DNA of 64,000 nucleotides from Niabella pedocola (GTDB lineage: Bacteria > Bacteroidota > Bacteroidia > Chitinophagales > Chitinophagaceae): positions 682,001 to 746,000 of the forward strand of contig NZ_JAJNEC010000007.1 in NCBI RefSeq assembly GCF_021044425.1, given 5' to 3'. The position numbers and the translations under genes were made by a program. The notes under the pieces were generated by a model. That model saw only the letters and a program-made list of their open reading frames with translations, ran no database searches and was not told the DNA's origin. This document shows, in pieces, positions 17,681 to 26,789 of this stretch (position 1 is its first letter; each line of letters opens with the position of its first letter).

Positions 17681-18295
17681 ATGTACCAATCGCTATTAAA
17701 TACAATTCAACAACTACAGTGGGCTGAAACAGTTAGCGCCGACCGCCGTAGAATTTTGCAGCCCCTGGCCGACTTTGTACAGCAAAAAGCAGATGCCAGG
17801 CAGGAAATCAACATTACCTTCATTTGCACCCATAATTCGCGCAGGAGCCACTTATCGCAGGTATGGGCCCAGGTTGCAGCAGCATACTTTAGCGTTCCAA
17901 ATGTACACTGCTATTCGGGTGGTACGGAGGAAACAGCGCTATTCCCTAAAGTCTCCGAAACATTATCGAGCCAGGGTTGCAAAATTTTCAAGATTGCAGA
18001 AAGTAATAATCCGCTGTACGGTATAAAATACGATGATAATGCTTACCCGATAATTGGCTATTCAAAAAAATATGACAGCCCTTTTAATCCCACATCAGGA
18101 TTTGCCGCGGTAATGACCTGCTCACAGGCGGATGGTGGCTGCCCTTTTATAGCCGGTGCCGAAAAAAGAATACCCATCACTTTTGAAGATCCTAAGCTCT
18201 CTGACAATACCCCGGAACAGGCACAAGTGTATTTTCAAAGAAGCCTGGAGATTGCAGCTGAAATGTTCTTTGTTTTTTCCCTGATTAAAATCTAG
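17681..18295 (+). CDS. Arsenate-reductase-like low-molecular-weight protein tyrosine phosphatase
   Basis: 204 residues. The P-loop FICTHNSRRSHLSQVWA has the Cys-x5-Arg signature (CTHNSRR) of LMW phosphatases and thioredoxin-type arsenate reductases. Other thiols, including Cys in SSQGCKIFKI, MTCSQADGGCPF and the following Asp-rich region, could act as resolving cysteines. The family variant is longer than plain ArsC by an N-terminal helical segment of about 45 residues. In Bacteroidota ars operons this gene stands just before ACR3 and reduces As(V) to As(III) for export. It is 19 bases after the DUF6428 gene and 3 bases before ACR3. The reductase role is inferred. Confidence 0.87.
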   Translation: MYQSLLNTIQQLQWAETVSADRRRILQPLADFVQQKADARQEINITFICTHNSRRSHLSQVWAQVAAAYFSVPNVHCYSGGTEETALFPKVSETLSSQGCKIFKIAESNNPLYGIKYDDNAYPIIGYSKKYDSPFNPTSGFAAVMTCSQADGGCPFIAGAEKRIPITFEDPKLSDNTPEQAQVYFQRSLEIAAEMFFVFSLIKI

Positions 18296-18298
18296 TTG

Positions 18299-19330
18299 AT
18301 GCAACCGAAATTAAAATTCCTTGACCGTTACCTTACTTTGTGGATATTCCTTGCTATGGCGCTTGGGATTGGCATCGGCTACCTGTTTCCTGATATCTCG
18401 GGTATTACCAATACGCTATCTGTCGGTACTACCAATGTTCCTCTTGCCGTTGGCCTTATACTGATGATGTATCCACCGCTGGCCAAGGTAGATTACTCGC
18501 TGCTGCCGAATGCACTTAAGAACAAGAAAGTAATCGGTATATCACTGCTGCTTAATTGGATAATAGGACCGGTCCTGATGTTTATACTCGCTGTCATCTT
18601 CCTGAGCAATGAGCCTGATTACATGATCGGTCTTATACTGATTGGTTTGGCAAGATGTATAGCAATGGTAATTGTATGGAACGATCTGGCAAAAGGCAAC
18701 CGGGAATACGCCGCTTTACTGGTTGCGCTAAACAGCATTTTCCAGGTATTGACCTATAGCTTTATGGCCTGGTTATTTATCAACATACTGCCTGAAAAAT
18801 TGGATCTAGGCAATTACCATGTAAGCGTATCAATGAAGAGTGTTACAGGAAGCGTGCTGATATACTTAGGTATCCCCTTTCTTGCAGGTTTCATAAGTCG
18901 CAACATGCTGATAAAGGCGAAAGGCATTGGCTGGTATAACCGGAAATTTATACCCGCGATCTCACCGGTAACATTGTATGCGCTGCTATTTACCATAGTA
19001 CTGATGTTTAGCCTGAAAGGGGATCAAATATTAGCACTGCCAATGGATGTACTTAAAGTAACCATACCCCTGGTAATTTACTTTGTAGTGATGTTCTTTG
19101 TCAGCTTTTTTATAAACAGGTCGCTGAAGGTATCATACGAAAAAAATGCTGCCATCGCATTTACGGCAACTGGAAATAACTTCGAACTGGCAATCGCAGT
19201 ATCAATAGCAGTATTCGGCATTCATTCCCAGCAAGCTTTTGTAGGGGTAATAGGTCCGCTTGTAGAGGTGCCTGTATTGATATTGCTCGTAAGAGCAAGC
19301 ATATGGTTAAAGTCAAAATACTATCGATAG
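18299..19330 (+). CDS. acr3: ACR3-family arsenite efflux transporter
   Basis: 343 residues with about ten membrane segments, from YLTLWIFLAMALGIGIGYLF onward. It has the hallmark GLARCIAMVIVWNDLAKG with the essential Cys of transmembrane helix 4, and FTATGNNFELAIAVSIAVFG with the conserved Glu of helix 9. These define the ACR3 type rather than ArsB. It expels As(III), probably in exchange for protons, and completes the operon arsR-DUF6428-phosphatase-ACR3. The frame opens with TTG directly before ATG; I use the ATG at 18299. The gene ends 173 bases before the tRNA-Leu 3' end. Confidence 0.95.
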   Translation: MQPKLKFLDRYLTLWIFLAMALGIGIGYLFPDISGITNTLSVGTTNVPLAVGLILMMYPPLAKVDYSLLPNALKNKKVIGISLLLNWIIGPVLMFILAVIFLSNEPDYMIGLILIGLARCIAMVIVWNDLAKGNREYAALLVALNSIFQVLTYSFMAWLFINILPEKLDLGNYHVSVSMKSVTGSVLIYLGIPFLAGFISRNMLIKAKGIGWYNRKFIPAISPVTLYALLFTIVLMFSLKGDQILALPMDVLKVTIPLVIYFVVMFFVSFFINRSLKVSYEKNAAIAFTATGNNFELAIAVSIAVFGIHSQQAFVGVIGPLVEVPVLILLVRASIWLKSKYYR

Positions 19331-19455
19331 TTGTAATTCCACATTGAAAGTAAAGGCAGAGTCAGATAGATAAAGTAAAGCGGTTTATTTTAAATAAACC
19401 TCGCGCTAGATCTTTTAGAAATCGTGCAAATTGTCTGTAAATGGAGTCAAAAACA

Positions 19456-19485
19456 ACGAAGGTTCGCGCATGCGCGAACCTTCGT
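19456..19485 (-). terminator. 30-base perfect palindrome downstream of tRNA-Leu
   Basis: The sequence from ACGAAGGTTCGCGC to its complement is fully self-complementary over 30 bases. Read on the minus strand it lies 18 bases after the tRNA-Leu end and is followed by TTGTTTTT, so it works as the current tRNA terminator. It may also stop ACR3 transcription on the plus strand. It appears to belong to the island end, because another hairpin accompanies the displaced tRNA end. Confidence 0.7.
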
Positions 19486-19503
19486 ATCTAATTGATAATC
19501 AAG

Positions 19504-19588
19504 TGCCCAGAACAGGAATCGAACCTGCACTCCGTTGCCGAAACAAGATTTTGAGTCTAGCGCGTCTACCAATTCCGCCATCTGGGCA
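19504..19588 (-). tRNA. tRNA-Leu (anticodon CAA)
   Basis: 85 bases. The acceptor arms TGCCCAG and CTGGGCA pair fully. The D-arm segment GGCGGAATTGGTAGACGCG, the anticodon loop CTCAAAA (CAA), a long variable arm and the T-loop GGTTCGATTCC are all in place. The anticodon stem appears to have one T-T mismatch. CCA is not encoded. The 3' end is duplicated at 16551-16578. Confidence 0.95.
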
Positions 19589-19843
19589 ATCACTCCGACC
19601 ATTTCAAAATACATATCGCATGACCCTTCATGCGAACGGGCTGCAATATTACAACCTTTCGGTGGAAAACACCACATTTCCCGCAACATATTTTTGGCCG
19701 CTGGCCGGTGTTATTTACAACAATTTTTCCGGGGAAGCAGGATATTCCGGAGGACGGATAATATTTTATTCAGTACTTTCATTATCGGATCACTAAAATT
19801 ACAATTAAATTGCTTTATTGTTTAACCGGAAAACGGGGTTTCC
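19589..19843. other. Promoter region between tRNA-Leu and the dehydrogenase gene
   Basis: 255 bases without a convincing open frame. It must hold the minus-strand promoter of tRNA-Leu (a TATTTTG-like box lies near 19605) and the plus-strand promoter of the following gene in the A/T-rich part near 19795-19820. Confidence 0.35.
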
Positions 19844-21055
19844 ATGAAACAGGTGAAAATAGGGCTGATACGGGAAGGTAAAATCCCCACAGACAGCCGG
19901 GTGGCACTCACCCCGGCTCAATGCAAATGGCTGCAGGCACACCGCCCTAACCTTTTGTTTGTGGTACAGCCCGCTGCACTGCGCTGCTATAAAGATGCGG
20001 AGTACGAACGGGCAGGTATCCGGATCAGCGAAGACCTGAGCAGTTGCGATATCCTGCTGGGCATTAAAGAGGTGCCGGTAAACGAGCTGATCCCCGGTAA
20101 GACCTATCTCTTTTTCTCTCATACCAAGAAAAAGCAGCCTCATAACCAGCAACTGCTGCAGGCCATACTTGAAAAAAAAATAACCCTGATTGATTATGAA
20201 TGCCTGGAACATGAAGACGGAAAACGGATCATCGGTTTTGGCTTTTTTGCGGGTATTGTAGGCGCACATAACGGGCTGATGGCCTATGGCAACCGGACCG
20301 GACTGTTCAAGCTGGACCGGGTATACAAACAAAAAAACTTTAAAGAACTGATCCATACCTATTTTGGATTGCGATTGCCCAACCTGAAGATCGCCGTCAC
20401 TGGCAGCGGCCGGGTAGCACATGGTTTGCTGGAGATCATGAACCTTATGGGCGTACATGAAGTAGAGCCGGATGAATACCTGCAGCGGCGTTTTAACTAC
20501 CCGGTATATACGCAACTAAAAGGCTATGATCTTTATGAGCACGCTGCAACCGGAAGGTATAACCGCCTCGATTTTCATGAACATCCGCAGCAATACATCA
20601 GCCGGTTTATGCCTTATACCCGCCAAACGGATATCTTACTAAATGGGGTTTACTGGTACGAAGGCGTGCCCCGGTTGTTTGAAGCGCCCGATATCCAAAA
20701 AGAAGACTTTATCATTGAAACCATCGCCGATGTTTCGGATGACGAGAACGGCTCCGTGCCTATCAATAAAAGAACGCAAACCATCGACGATCCGGTTTAC
20801 GGCATCGACCGGGAAACGGGAACCATCACAGCGCCCTATTTGAAAAGCTCGATCGATATCATGGCAGTAGGAAATCTTCCCAATGAACTGCCCAGGGATG
20901 CCAGCCGCTATTTCGGTGAACAGCTGATCAAATTTGTACTGGATGATCTGCTGCATGAAGGCAGCACCATATTAACAAGGGCTACGATTGCACAGAACGG
21001 GGCATTGGGTCCCCATTACGATTACCTGCAGGATTATGCAAACGGGGTGCTATAA
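19844..21055 (+). CDS. Saccharopine/alanine dehydrogenase-like NAD(P)-dependent oxidoreductase
   Basis: 403 residues. The N-terminus KIGLIREGKIPTDSRVALTP is the start of the alanine dehydrogenase/PNT domain. A Rossmann fold follows near residues 180-200 (LKIAVTGSGRVAHGLLEIM), and the C-terminal half has MAVGNLPNELPRDAS and a final active-site-like segment. This arrangement matches the lysine-forming saccharopine dehydrogenase (LYS1-like) family rather than classical alanine dehydrogenase. It would oxidise or form saccharopine or a related amino-dicarboxylate with NAD. No lysine-pathway neighbour is present, so the substrate is uncertain. It converges with the next gene, whose stop overlaps by six bases. 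Confidence 0.8.
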   Translation: MKQVKIGLIREGKIPTDSRVALTPAQCKWLQAHRPNLLFVVQPAALRCYKDAEYERAGIRISEDLSSCDILLGIKEVPVNELIPGKTYLFFSHTKKKQPHNQQLLQAILEKKITLIDYECLEHEDGKRIIGFGFFAGIVGAHNGLMAYGNRTGLFKLDRVYKQKNFKELIHTYFGLRLPNLKIAVTGSGRVAHGLLEIMNLMGVHEVEPDEYLQRRFNYPVYTQLKGYDLYEHAATGRYNRLDFHEHPQQYISRFMPYTRQTDILLNGVYWYEGVPRLFEAPDIQKEDFIIETIADVSDDENGSVPINKRTQTIDDPVYGIDRETGTITAPYLKSSIDIMAVGNLPNELPRDASRYFGEQLIKFVLDDLLHEGSTILTRATIAQNGALGPHYDYLQDYANGVL

Positions 21056-21442
21056 AGCTATACAGCAGACTTTTCTGCTAAACCTGCGATTCGTGCTTAC
21101 CAAGTAATCCCTGACCACGCGGATATCAAAAACTTCAGCAACCGGAGCAAAATATGTTGCTGTAATTAACGGTGCATTTTCCTCATCCTGCCAGGTCAGC
21201 TCTAATACCGTTTCCAAGGCCGCAGTATCATCTTCCTCATTGCCGCGGTAATAGCCATAGAGTTGTACAGACAAATAATCGCTTTTCTCTTTCAGATTAA
21301 ACCAATACTTACCATACAAACCTTCCAGAGCACAGCTATCTTTGGCATGTTCACAAATGGCCCGAACCTTTTCAATATCCTCGTATGCAGGTCCTCCATG
21401 CTTTGAGATCAGCCGGATTTCAAAGCCAATATCAATAGCCAT
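21050..21442 (-). CDS. Hypothetical protein
   Basis: 130 residues, cytosolic, with no signal peptide or membrane segment. The N-terminal half is helical (YEDIEKVRAICEHAKDSC) and a beta-rich half follows (YLSVQLYGYYRGNEEDD, ALETVLELTWQDEENAPLIT). I do not recognise a family. The size and alpha/beta look are like small immunity or accessory proteins, but nothing in the neighbourhood supports that. Its stop overlaps the 3' end of the dehydrogenase gene on the other strand by six bases. Confidence 0.65.
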   Translation of the reverse strand: MAIDIGFEIRLISKHGGPAYEDIEKVRAICEHAKDSCALEGLYGKYWFNLKEKSDYLSVQLYGYYRGNEEDDTAALETVLELTWQDEENAPLITATYFAPVAEVFDIRVVRDYLVSTNRRFSRKVCCIAL

Positions 21443-21533
21443 AATATGGTTTTAAACATTTTATTAATAAACAATGGTGCATCCTGCAGTGCTCTTGCTA
21501 AAATTACAAAATGAACCCAGGAGCATATACGAA

Positions 21534-22454
21534 CTACCGGAACCGCTTCAACCACCCGGATGTTTGCATCCAGTAAATACAACTTCCAAACCACTGCTCA
21601 AAGGCCGGCAGGTCGTTTAAAAAACCATGATCCCCACGTGCATAAATATGCATTTCTGCGGCAACCTTATTACGCTTCAATGCAGTGAAAAAATCAGTAC
21701 TGTTTGCCAGCGGTACTACGTTGTCATCCGCAGCATGCGCCAGAAAAGCAGGGGGCGTATCCGGGCGCACATTGCGTTCCGGTGAAAAAAAACGGATCTG
21801 ATCCGCTGAAACCAACGGCCCCAACAGGTTTGTACGGGAGCCCTGGTGTCCTGTACGATCAGAGAAACTGATCACAGGGTTGATCAGTATCATAAAATCC
21901 GGGCGCAGGCTGATGGCAGCAGGATTCCTGATCGACGCCGTATCGAAATGCGTACCGGCCATTGCAGCCACATGTCCTCCCGCTGAGAAGCCCATGATCC
22001 CAACGGCCCCAGTATCCACACCCCAGGCCGCGGCATGTTTCCTTACCTGTAAAATGGCCTGCTGTGCATCCTGCAGGGGAACGATATATTTGTTGGTCAA
22101 ATACGCGTCATCCGGCAGACGGTACTTCAGCACAACGGCCGCAACACCTTTTTGGTTAAAGGCCGCTGCCACACGCCGGCCCTCCCGGTCGATGAGTAAC
22201 GTATGATATCCGCCGCCCGGGCAAATGATCACTACCGGTGCATGGGGTGGCAAATGTGCCGGCCTGAAAACCGTGAGCGTTGGCACAGACACCTTACTGA
22301 CCAGGCTGTCAACTACAGGATCAAAGCGGTGTTCCTCCTTTATACCTGTATGCTTTGTATTAGGGATTATACCTTCGTACAACGGAATTTCCTGGCCGTT
22401 ACATAGCCCTGTCGAATACAAAAACACCAGCACAGCGGCAACTACCTTCTTCAT
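21534..22454 (-). CDS. Secreted alpha/beta-hydrolase (esterase/lipase type)
   Basis: 306 residues with a signal peptide (VVAAVLVFLYSTGLCNGQ). The hydrolase core has an oxyanion segment VVIICPGGGYHTL near residue 80, the nucleophile elbow GFSAGG (VGIMGFSAGGHVAAM) near residue 155, an acid in HAADDNVVP and the His in YARGDHGF. This is the acetyl-xylan-esterase-like BD-FAE group that removes acyl groups from sugars or small esters. The frame is open for 55 codons further up, but the signal peptide fixes the start at 22454. It is a single gene. The exact substrate is unknown; the extracytoplasmic location suits deacetylation of plant polymers. Confidence 0.85.
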   Translation of the reverse strand: MKKVVAAVLVFLYSTGLCNGQEIPLYEGIIPNTKHTGIKEEHRFDPVVDSLVSKVSVPTLTVFRPAHLPPHAPVVIICPGGGYHTLLIDREGRRVAAAFNQKGVAAVVLKYRLPDDAYLTNKYIVPLQDAQQAILQVRKHAAAWGVDTGAVGIMGFSAGGHVAAMAGTHFDTASIRNPAAISLRPDFMILINPVISFSDRTGHQGSRTNLLGPLVSADQIRFFSPERNVRPDTPPAFLAHAADDNVVPLANSTDFFTALKRNKVAAEMHIYARGDHGFLNDLPAFEQWFGSCIYWMQTSGWLKRFR

Positions 22455-22740
22455 GTTATTGCCCTGCCTGTTGCGGATCATCTTCTTAAAAAGCAACTTT
22501 AGCTGAAATATTTTCATACGCTCGTTTCTCCTATCGCCACAATATATAAAACATCTTCCAATGCAGTATCCTGCTCTGTACCGGGATTCACATAAGTTTG
22601 TTTCAGAAGACGGGATCACGACGAAGCAATAGATAAAACTAATGCTCTACCGGCCCGTTGCAAACCGCCCGTACTGCCGGCCGCCTGTCTGACGGATATT
22701 CTCTGATATGAAAAATAAAAGCAATCAGACCGAACGCCTT

Positions 22741-23742
22741 CTAAGCACCCGCATAGATCAGCGCGGCAAGTCCCAGTATAAATAAAATAAACATACCCAG
22801 GTTGAGCCGGTCCGCAGCCGGAGGAGCCTGTTTAAATTCCTTCCAGATCAGGATCCCCCAAAGTGCGGATACTAAGGTGGCACCCTGGCCGAGACCATAA
22901 GAAATGGCGGCACCGGCCTTGCCCGAGGCAATGAGACTGAAGGACTGGCCTACACACCAGATCATTCCGCCCAGTACACCCACCAGGTGGGTTCTGATGT
23001 TTCCTTTAAAATAACCGGAAACAGACAACGGCGCGCCCTGCACCGGCTTTTTCATCGCGATGGTATTAAAAAGAAAATTACTGATAAAGATCCCTGCGGC
23101 AAAGATCACCACAGCTGTGTAAGACGTCATCTTGCCTGCAGCCGGATTTTCAAAATCGGAAAGATCCATGGAGGCGGCTACAAAGCGATAGAAAAATGCC
23201 ATGATAAGCCCGGCTATAACAGACAGTACGATGCCCTTTACCGAAGCCTTTTGTGCACCCACCTGTGCCTTCCGGTAAGCCAGGGCATTAAATACAATGG
23301 CTACCATAATGAGCCCGATCCCCAGCCATATAAACGCCGGATTACCTTTGGCCGCACCAAAATAATTTACCACTACGCCCAGCACCAGGGCAATGCCGAT
23401 GCCTACCGGAAAAGCAACGGACATACCACATAAAGCGATTGCTGCAGATAACAGGATATTGGCCGCATTAAAGACCACACCGCCCAGAAAGGCACTCAGC
23501 AGGTTTTTTGTATCGGCCTGCGCCAGGTCCTCAAGAAATCCACGCCCCTGTGTTCCATGACTGCCCAGCGTAAAAGCAGACAGCAATGAAAACAGCAGCA
23601 CCCCGATCACATAATCCCAATAGAAAAATTCATACCGCCAGGTTTTGGCTGCCAGCTTTTGCGTATTGGCCCAGGAACCCCAACAAAGCATCGTGATCAC
23701 ACAAAAGAATACAGCAAGTGCGTAATTATCTACAATGTACAT
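22741..23742 (-). CDS. GRP-family sugar transporter
   Basis: 333 residues with about ten hydrophobic helices. The N-terminal YALAVFFCVITMLCWGSWAN motif and an internally duplicated five-helix arrangement place it in the glucose/ribose-porter (GRP) branch of the drug/metabolite transporter superfamily, as does IALCGMSVAFPVGIGIALVL. It should import a pentose or hexose across the inner membrane. The gene follows the GH127 gene by 32 bases and the ribokinase gene by about 1.9 kb on the same strand, so the three likely form one operon: release, transport and phosphorylation of a pentose. Confidence 0.82.
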   Translation of the reverse strand: MYIVDNYALAVFFCVITMLCWGSWANTQKLAAKTWRYEFFYWDYVIGVLLFSLLSAFTLGSHGTQGRGFLEDLAQADTKNLLSAFLGGVVFNAANILLSAAIALCGMSVAFPVGIGIALVLGVVVNYFGAAKGNPAFIWLGIGLIMVAIVFNALAYRKAQVGAQKASVKGIVLSVIAGLIMAFFYRFVAASMDLSDFENPAAGKMTSYTAVVIFAAGIFISNFLFNTIAMKKPVQGAPLSVSGYFKGNIRTHLVGVLGGMIWCVGQSFSLIASGKAGAAISYGLGQGATLVSALWGILIWKEFKQAPPAADRLNLGMFILFILGLAALIYAGA

Positions 23743-23774
23743 AAGGCAATTTTTTGATCGTTAGAACTCCCATT

Positions 23775-25619
23775 TTATTTTGATGCGGCGATCCATACGC
23801 TGGCATCTCCACCGGTTTGACTGGCTTCGGCGTAGGGCACCAGCAGCACCGGCTGAGCTTTGTTTGCGCTTGTCCTCAGCTTAGCAATATACGCCTGCTT
23901 CCCAATCCATTGCGCCGGAAGCTTTGTAGCAGCATTGGCAAGCTGCAGCGCAGAAGGCGTTTGGAAGACAACTTTTGTAATATCAAAAGCAGGATTCAAT
24001 GATTGATCCACAGACAGTACCTGCGGCCCTCTTTTAATGGCCATAAAATTGGGATAGCTTTGTCCGCCCGGTAAAATGGTTACAGGTATTTCAAATGATA
24101 CTGCGATCGTATTTTCCCGGTCCCAGTTACGGTCGATAGCGATCAGCTCATTGGCCGTACCGGTATAGGTTTTTCCGCCAACAGTTGCTTTAAATTTCGT
24201 TGCCCAAACCGGCACGCGCAGCTGCAGTGCAAAGCGGGCGGCGGATGGAACCTGTACTCCGATGGTTGCCTTTCCTTCTGCCGGAAAGCCCGAGTGGATT
24301 TGCAGTACAAGCGGAAGCGCTTTGCCATCGGCCGTTTGAACCTGGTCCCTGATATTGGCGGCTTCATACATCAGCACGGTAGGACGATTATTTAGTTTTC
24401 CATAATTCAGGTATGGGATCAGTGCAATGCCCCTGGGCACGCTGGACAAACAGCAGGTAATATTACAACGATAGGGTTTTACACCAATCAGTGGGGTATA
24501 ATAACTCACGCAGCCGGTTTCCGGGTTTTCAGCCCCCAGCAAATGATTGTATACGGCCTTTTCAATTTCATTATAATATTTCAGATCGCCGCTGATGGCA
24601 AACAATTGCATATTCAGCTGGATCCATGTAGTGGTAACACAGCCCTCCCCCATATGTGCTGCAGTATCTGCCTGTAATACATAATCCGGTTTAAAGTGCT
24701 CATGATCGCTGGTACTTCCGGTAATAAACAGGCGCCTGGCCGTAATATCGTCAACCGCATACTGAGCAGCTCTCAGGTATTGGTCTTCCCCCGTAAGACG
24801 GTACAATTTAACAATACCCACCAGGTTCGACATCATTTCATAGGCTTTCCCATTTGCCACCTTGTCAACCTGTTTTTCATTCAATAAGGTTTTAACGATG
24901 GAAGGTCCGCCTTCATGGTCATACGATTTTACAATATACCGGCAAAAATCGAGATAGCGCAGGTCACCGGTCCACATATACAGATCAGCCATCGGATCAA
25001 TCACCGAAGTAGCCGCCATGCCCACATGCGACCCCGCTTTAATAATGTCTTTTTGACCGGCGGCATCGCCGAAATTTTTCACCAGCAGGTTGCCCACTTT
25101 TACGGCTGCGTCCAGCGCACGCTGATCGCCCGTTACCCGGTAATAGGCCAGCAGCCCGAACAGGTCATATTTGTGTACCCAAACATCCCAGGAGGTCCAG
25201 TAGCTATCCGGCAGGTACGTACCCAGGTAACCATCCGCCAGCTGCGTGTTGATCAGCGCATTAAAAATGCGGTCCATCTGTGTTTTTAAGGCCGCGCTCT
25301 TTGTGATCATCCAGGTATTGGCAGCCGTTTCCAGGTATTTCCCAACGTGTTCACCAATCCAGCGTTGCTTGCCCGGCCGGGATTGAAATCCTTCCAGGAT
25401 GCCCTTTTCATCGATTTTCAGCAGCCGGTTATTGAGATTATAATCATACCGCAATCCGAGGTAACCGGTCAGCCGGTCGCTTTCAGGCAGCTGAACGGCA
25501 TAAGCGGCAGGAACGGCATAGTCCGTTTTAAAAACCGGCAGCGAAGCCTGCTGTGCCTGAACCGATGAAAGCACCGTTCCGGTAATGAAGAAAGCAGAAA
25601 GAAATTTTTGAATCAGCAT
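23775..25619 (-). CDS. GH127 (DUF1680) beta-L-arabinofuranosidase-type enzyme
   Basis: 614 residues with a signal peptide ending SVQAQQ. The (alpha/alpha)6 barrel carries the diagnostic GEGC (Glu325, Cys327) and CNITCC (Cys389-Cys390) motifs, matching the zinc-thiolate active site of GH127, in which a Cys is the nucleophile. A C-terminal beta domain follows. The family removes beta-L-arabinofuranose from plant glycans or hydroxyproline-linked arabinans. It sits between ribokinase and a GRP sugar transporter, 55 bases from the former and 32 from the latter. Substrate specificity beyond the family level cannot be read from the sequence. Confidence 0.9.
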   Translation of the reverse strand: MLIQKFLSAFFITGTVLSSVQAQQASLPVFKTDYAVPAAYAVQLPESDRLTGYLGLRYDYNLNNRLLKIDEKGILEGFQSRPGKQRWIGEHVGKYLETAANTWMITKSAALKTQMDRIFNALINTQLADGYLGTYLPDSYWTSWDVWVHKYDLFGLLAYYRVTGDQRALDAAVKVGNLLVKNFGDAAGQKDIIKAGSHVGMAATSVIDPMADLYMWTGDLRYLDFCRYIVKSYDHEGGPSIVKTLLNEKQVDKVANGKAYEMMSNLVGIVKLYRLTGEDQYLRAAQYAVDDITARRLFITGSTSDHEHFKPDYVLQADTAAHMGEGCVTTTWIQLNMQLFAISGDLKYYNEIEKAVYNHLLGAENPETGCVSYYTPLIGVKPYRCNITCCLSSVPRGIALIPYLNYGKLNNRPTVLMYEAANIRDQVQTADGKALPLVLQIHSGFPAEGKATIGVQVPSAARFALQLRVPVWATKFKATVGGKTYTGTANELIAIDRNWDRENTIAVSFEIPVTILPGGQSYPNFMAIKRGPQVLSVDQSLNPAFDITKVVFQTPSALQLANAATKLPAQWIGKQAYIAKLRTSANKAQPVLLVPYAEASQTGGDASVWIAASK

Positions 25620-25675
25620 GATCGTTATGTTTTAATAGTCTTAAATAATTGGTTCCTATAAGCGCCGGGAAATGA

Positions 25676-26623
25676 TTATTCTTTTCCCACAAAATGGGCA
25701 ATTACCTCGTTATAGTAAGGGATGGAAGATTGTGCACCTTCCCTTGTTACAGAAATGGCCGCAGCCCTGCAGGCGAAGCGCGTAGCCTCCGGCAATTGCA
25801 TGCCGTTGGAAAGCCCCACAACCAATGCCCCGTTAAACACATCACCGGCGGCGGTGGTATCTACAGCCTGAACCGCTTCTGTGGGCACCAGGGTCATCTT
25901 CCCCTGTTCGCAAACCAGGGCACCCTGCGCTCCCAGTGTTACAATCACAACGGAAGCGCCCATTTCCAGGATCGCCTTCGCCGCTTTTTTTGCCGTATCC
26001 AGGTTTTTGACCTTTATCCCTGTAAGCAATTCCGCTTCGGTTTCATTGGGTGTAAGGATATGCGTATACTTTAGTAACTGCGGGGGAATGGTCTGTACGG
26101 GGGCCGGGTTGATGACCACCTTTATATTTTTGGATGCGGCATACCGGGCTACATGCAAAATCGTTTCCATGGGTATTTCAAATTGCATCAACACCATCGT
26201 ACACTTTTCCAGTTCCTTCAAAATTGCTCCCGTAAAATCTTCCGGAAGCAGGGCATTATTGGCGCCCTGACTAACCACGATGCTGTTCTCCCCTTTTTGG
26301 TCCACCGTAATCAAGGCCACACCGGAGGGAAGGATATCGTCAGACAACATAAAGCGTGTATCAATACCTTCCTCATGAAACAACTGGGAAGATTGCCGGC
26401 CAAAGACATCATTACCCACTTTAGAAATAAACAGGGTTGCGCCGCCCAAACGGGCCACCGTTACCGCCTGGTTGGCCCCTTTGCCACCGGGGTTCATAAA
26501 AAAATGATGCGCCAGGATCGTTTCTCCCGGAACGGGAATCCGTTCTGCATTTACCACCATATCCATGTTGGTACTGCCAACCACAGCGATCCTGGGAAAA
26601 TTTGTATGTTGTTTTTTCTGCAT
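25676..26623 (-). CDS. rbsK: Ribokinase
   Basis: 315 residues of the PfkB sugar kinase family. It has the N-terminal AVVGSTNMDMVVNAERIPVP with the substrate Asp, the glycine-rich FFMNPGGKGANQAVTVARLG (PfkB signature 1), and the C-terminal DTTAAGDVFNGALVVGLSNG with the catalytic Asp and anion hole. The GGKGANQA form and the length fit ribokinase best. It phosphorylates D-ribose (or a related pentose) at O5 using ATP. It is the first gene of a probable operon with GH127 and the sugar transporter. An A/T-rich divergent region of about 165 bases separates it from the next gene. Confidence 0.9.
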   Translation of the reverse strand: MQKKQHTNFPRIAVVGSTNMDMVVNAERIPVPGETILAHHFFMNPGGKGANQAVTVARLGGATLFISKVGNDVFGRQSSQLFHEEGIDTRFMLSDDILPSGVALITVDQKGENSIVVSQGANNALLPEDFTGAILKELEKCTMVLMQFEIPMETILHVARYAASKNIKVVINPAPVQTIPPQLLKYTHILTPNETEAELLTGIKVKNLDTAKKAAKAILEMGASVVIVTLGAQGALVCEQGKMTLVPTEAVQAVDTTAAGDVFNGALVVGLSNGMQLPEATRFACRAAAISVTREGAQSSIPYYNEVIAHFVGKE

Positions 26624-26789
26624 GGTTTACAATCGTATTTCTGTTCCGAAAATAATACACCACTGCCGCACTTTTAAAACCTTGTTTTATAAAAACAATT
26701 ATTTTTAATGTTTAAAAATAAAAAATTTCCGATCTAATAATTTGATAATTATTTATTTATAAAATAAAAAAAGCAAATTCAATATATTT

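Larger units (their letters stand above)
16551..19503. mobile_element. Putative arsenic resistance island integrated at tRNA-Leu(CAA)
   Basis: The segment is bounded by two 28-bp direct copies of the tRNA-Leu 3' end and contains arsR, a DUF6428 gene, an arsenate-reductase-like gene and ACR3, all on the plus strand. A separate hairpin follows each copy on its minus-strand side. No recombinase gene or clear remnant lies inside, so the block was either mobilised in trans or has lost its integrase. The boundaries are seen in the sequence; the mobility is inferred. Confidence 0.6.
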
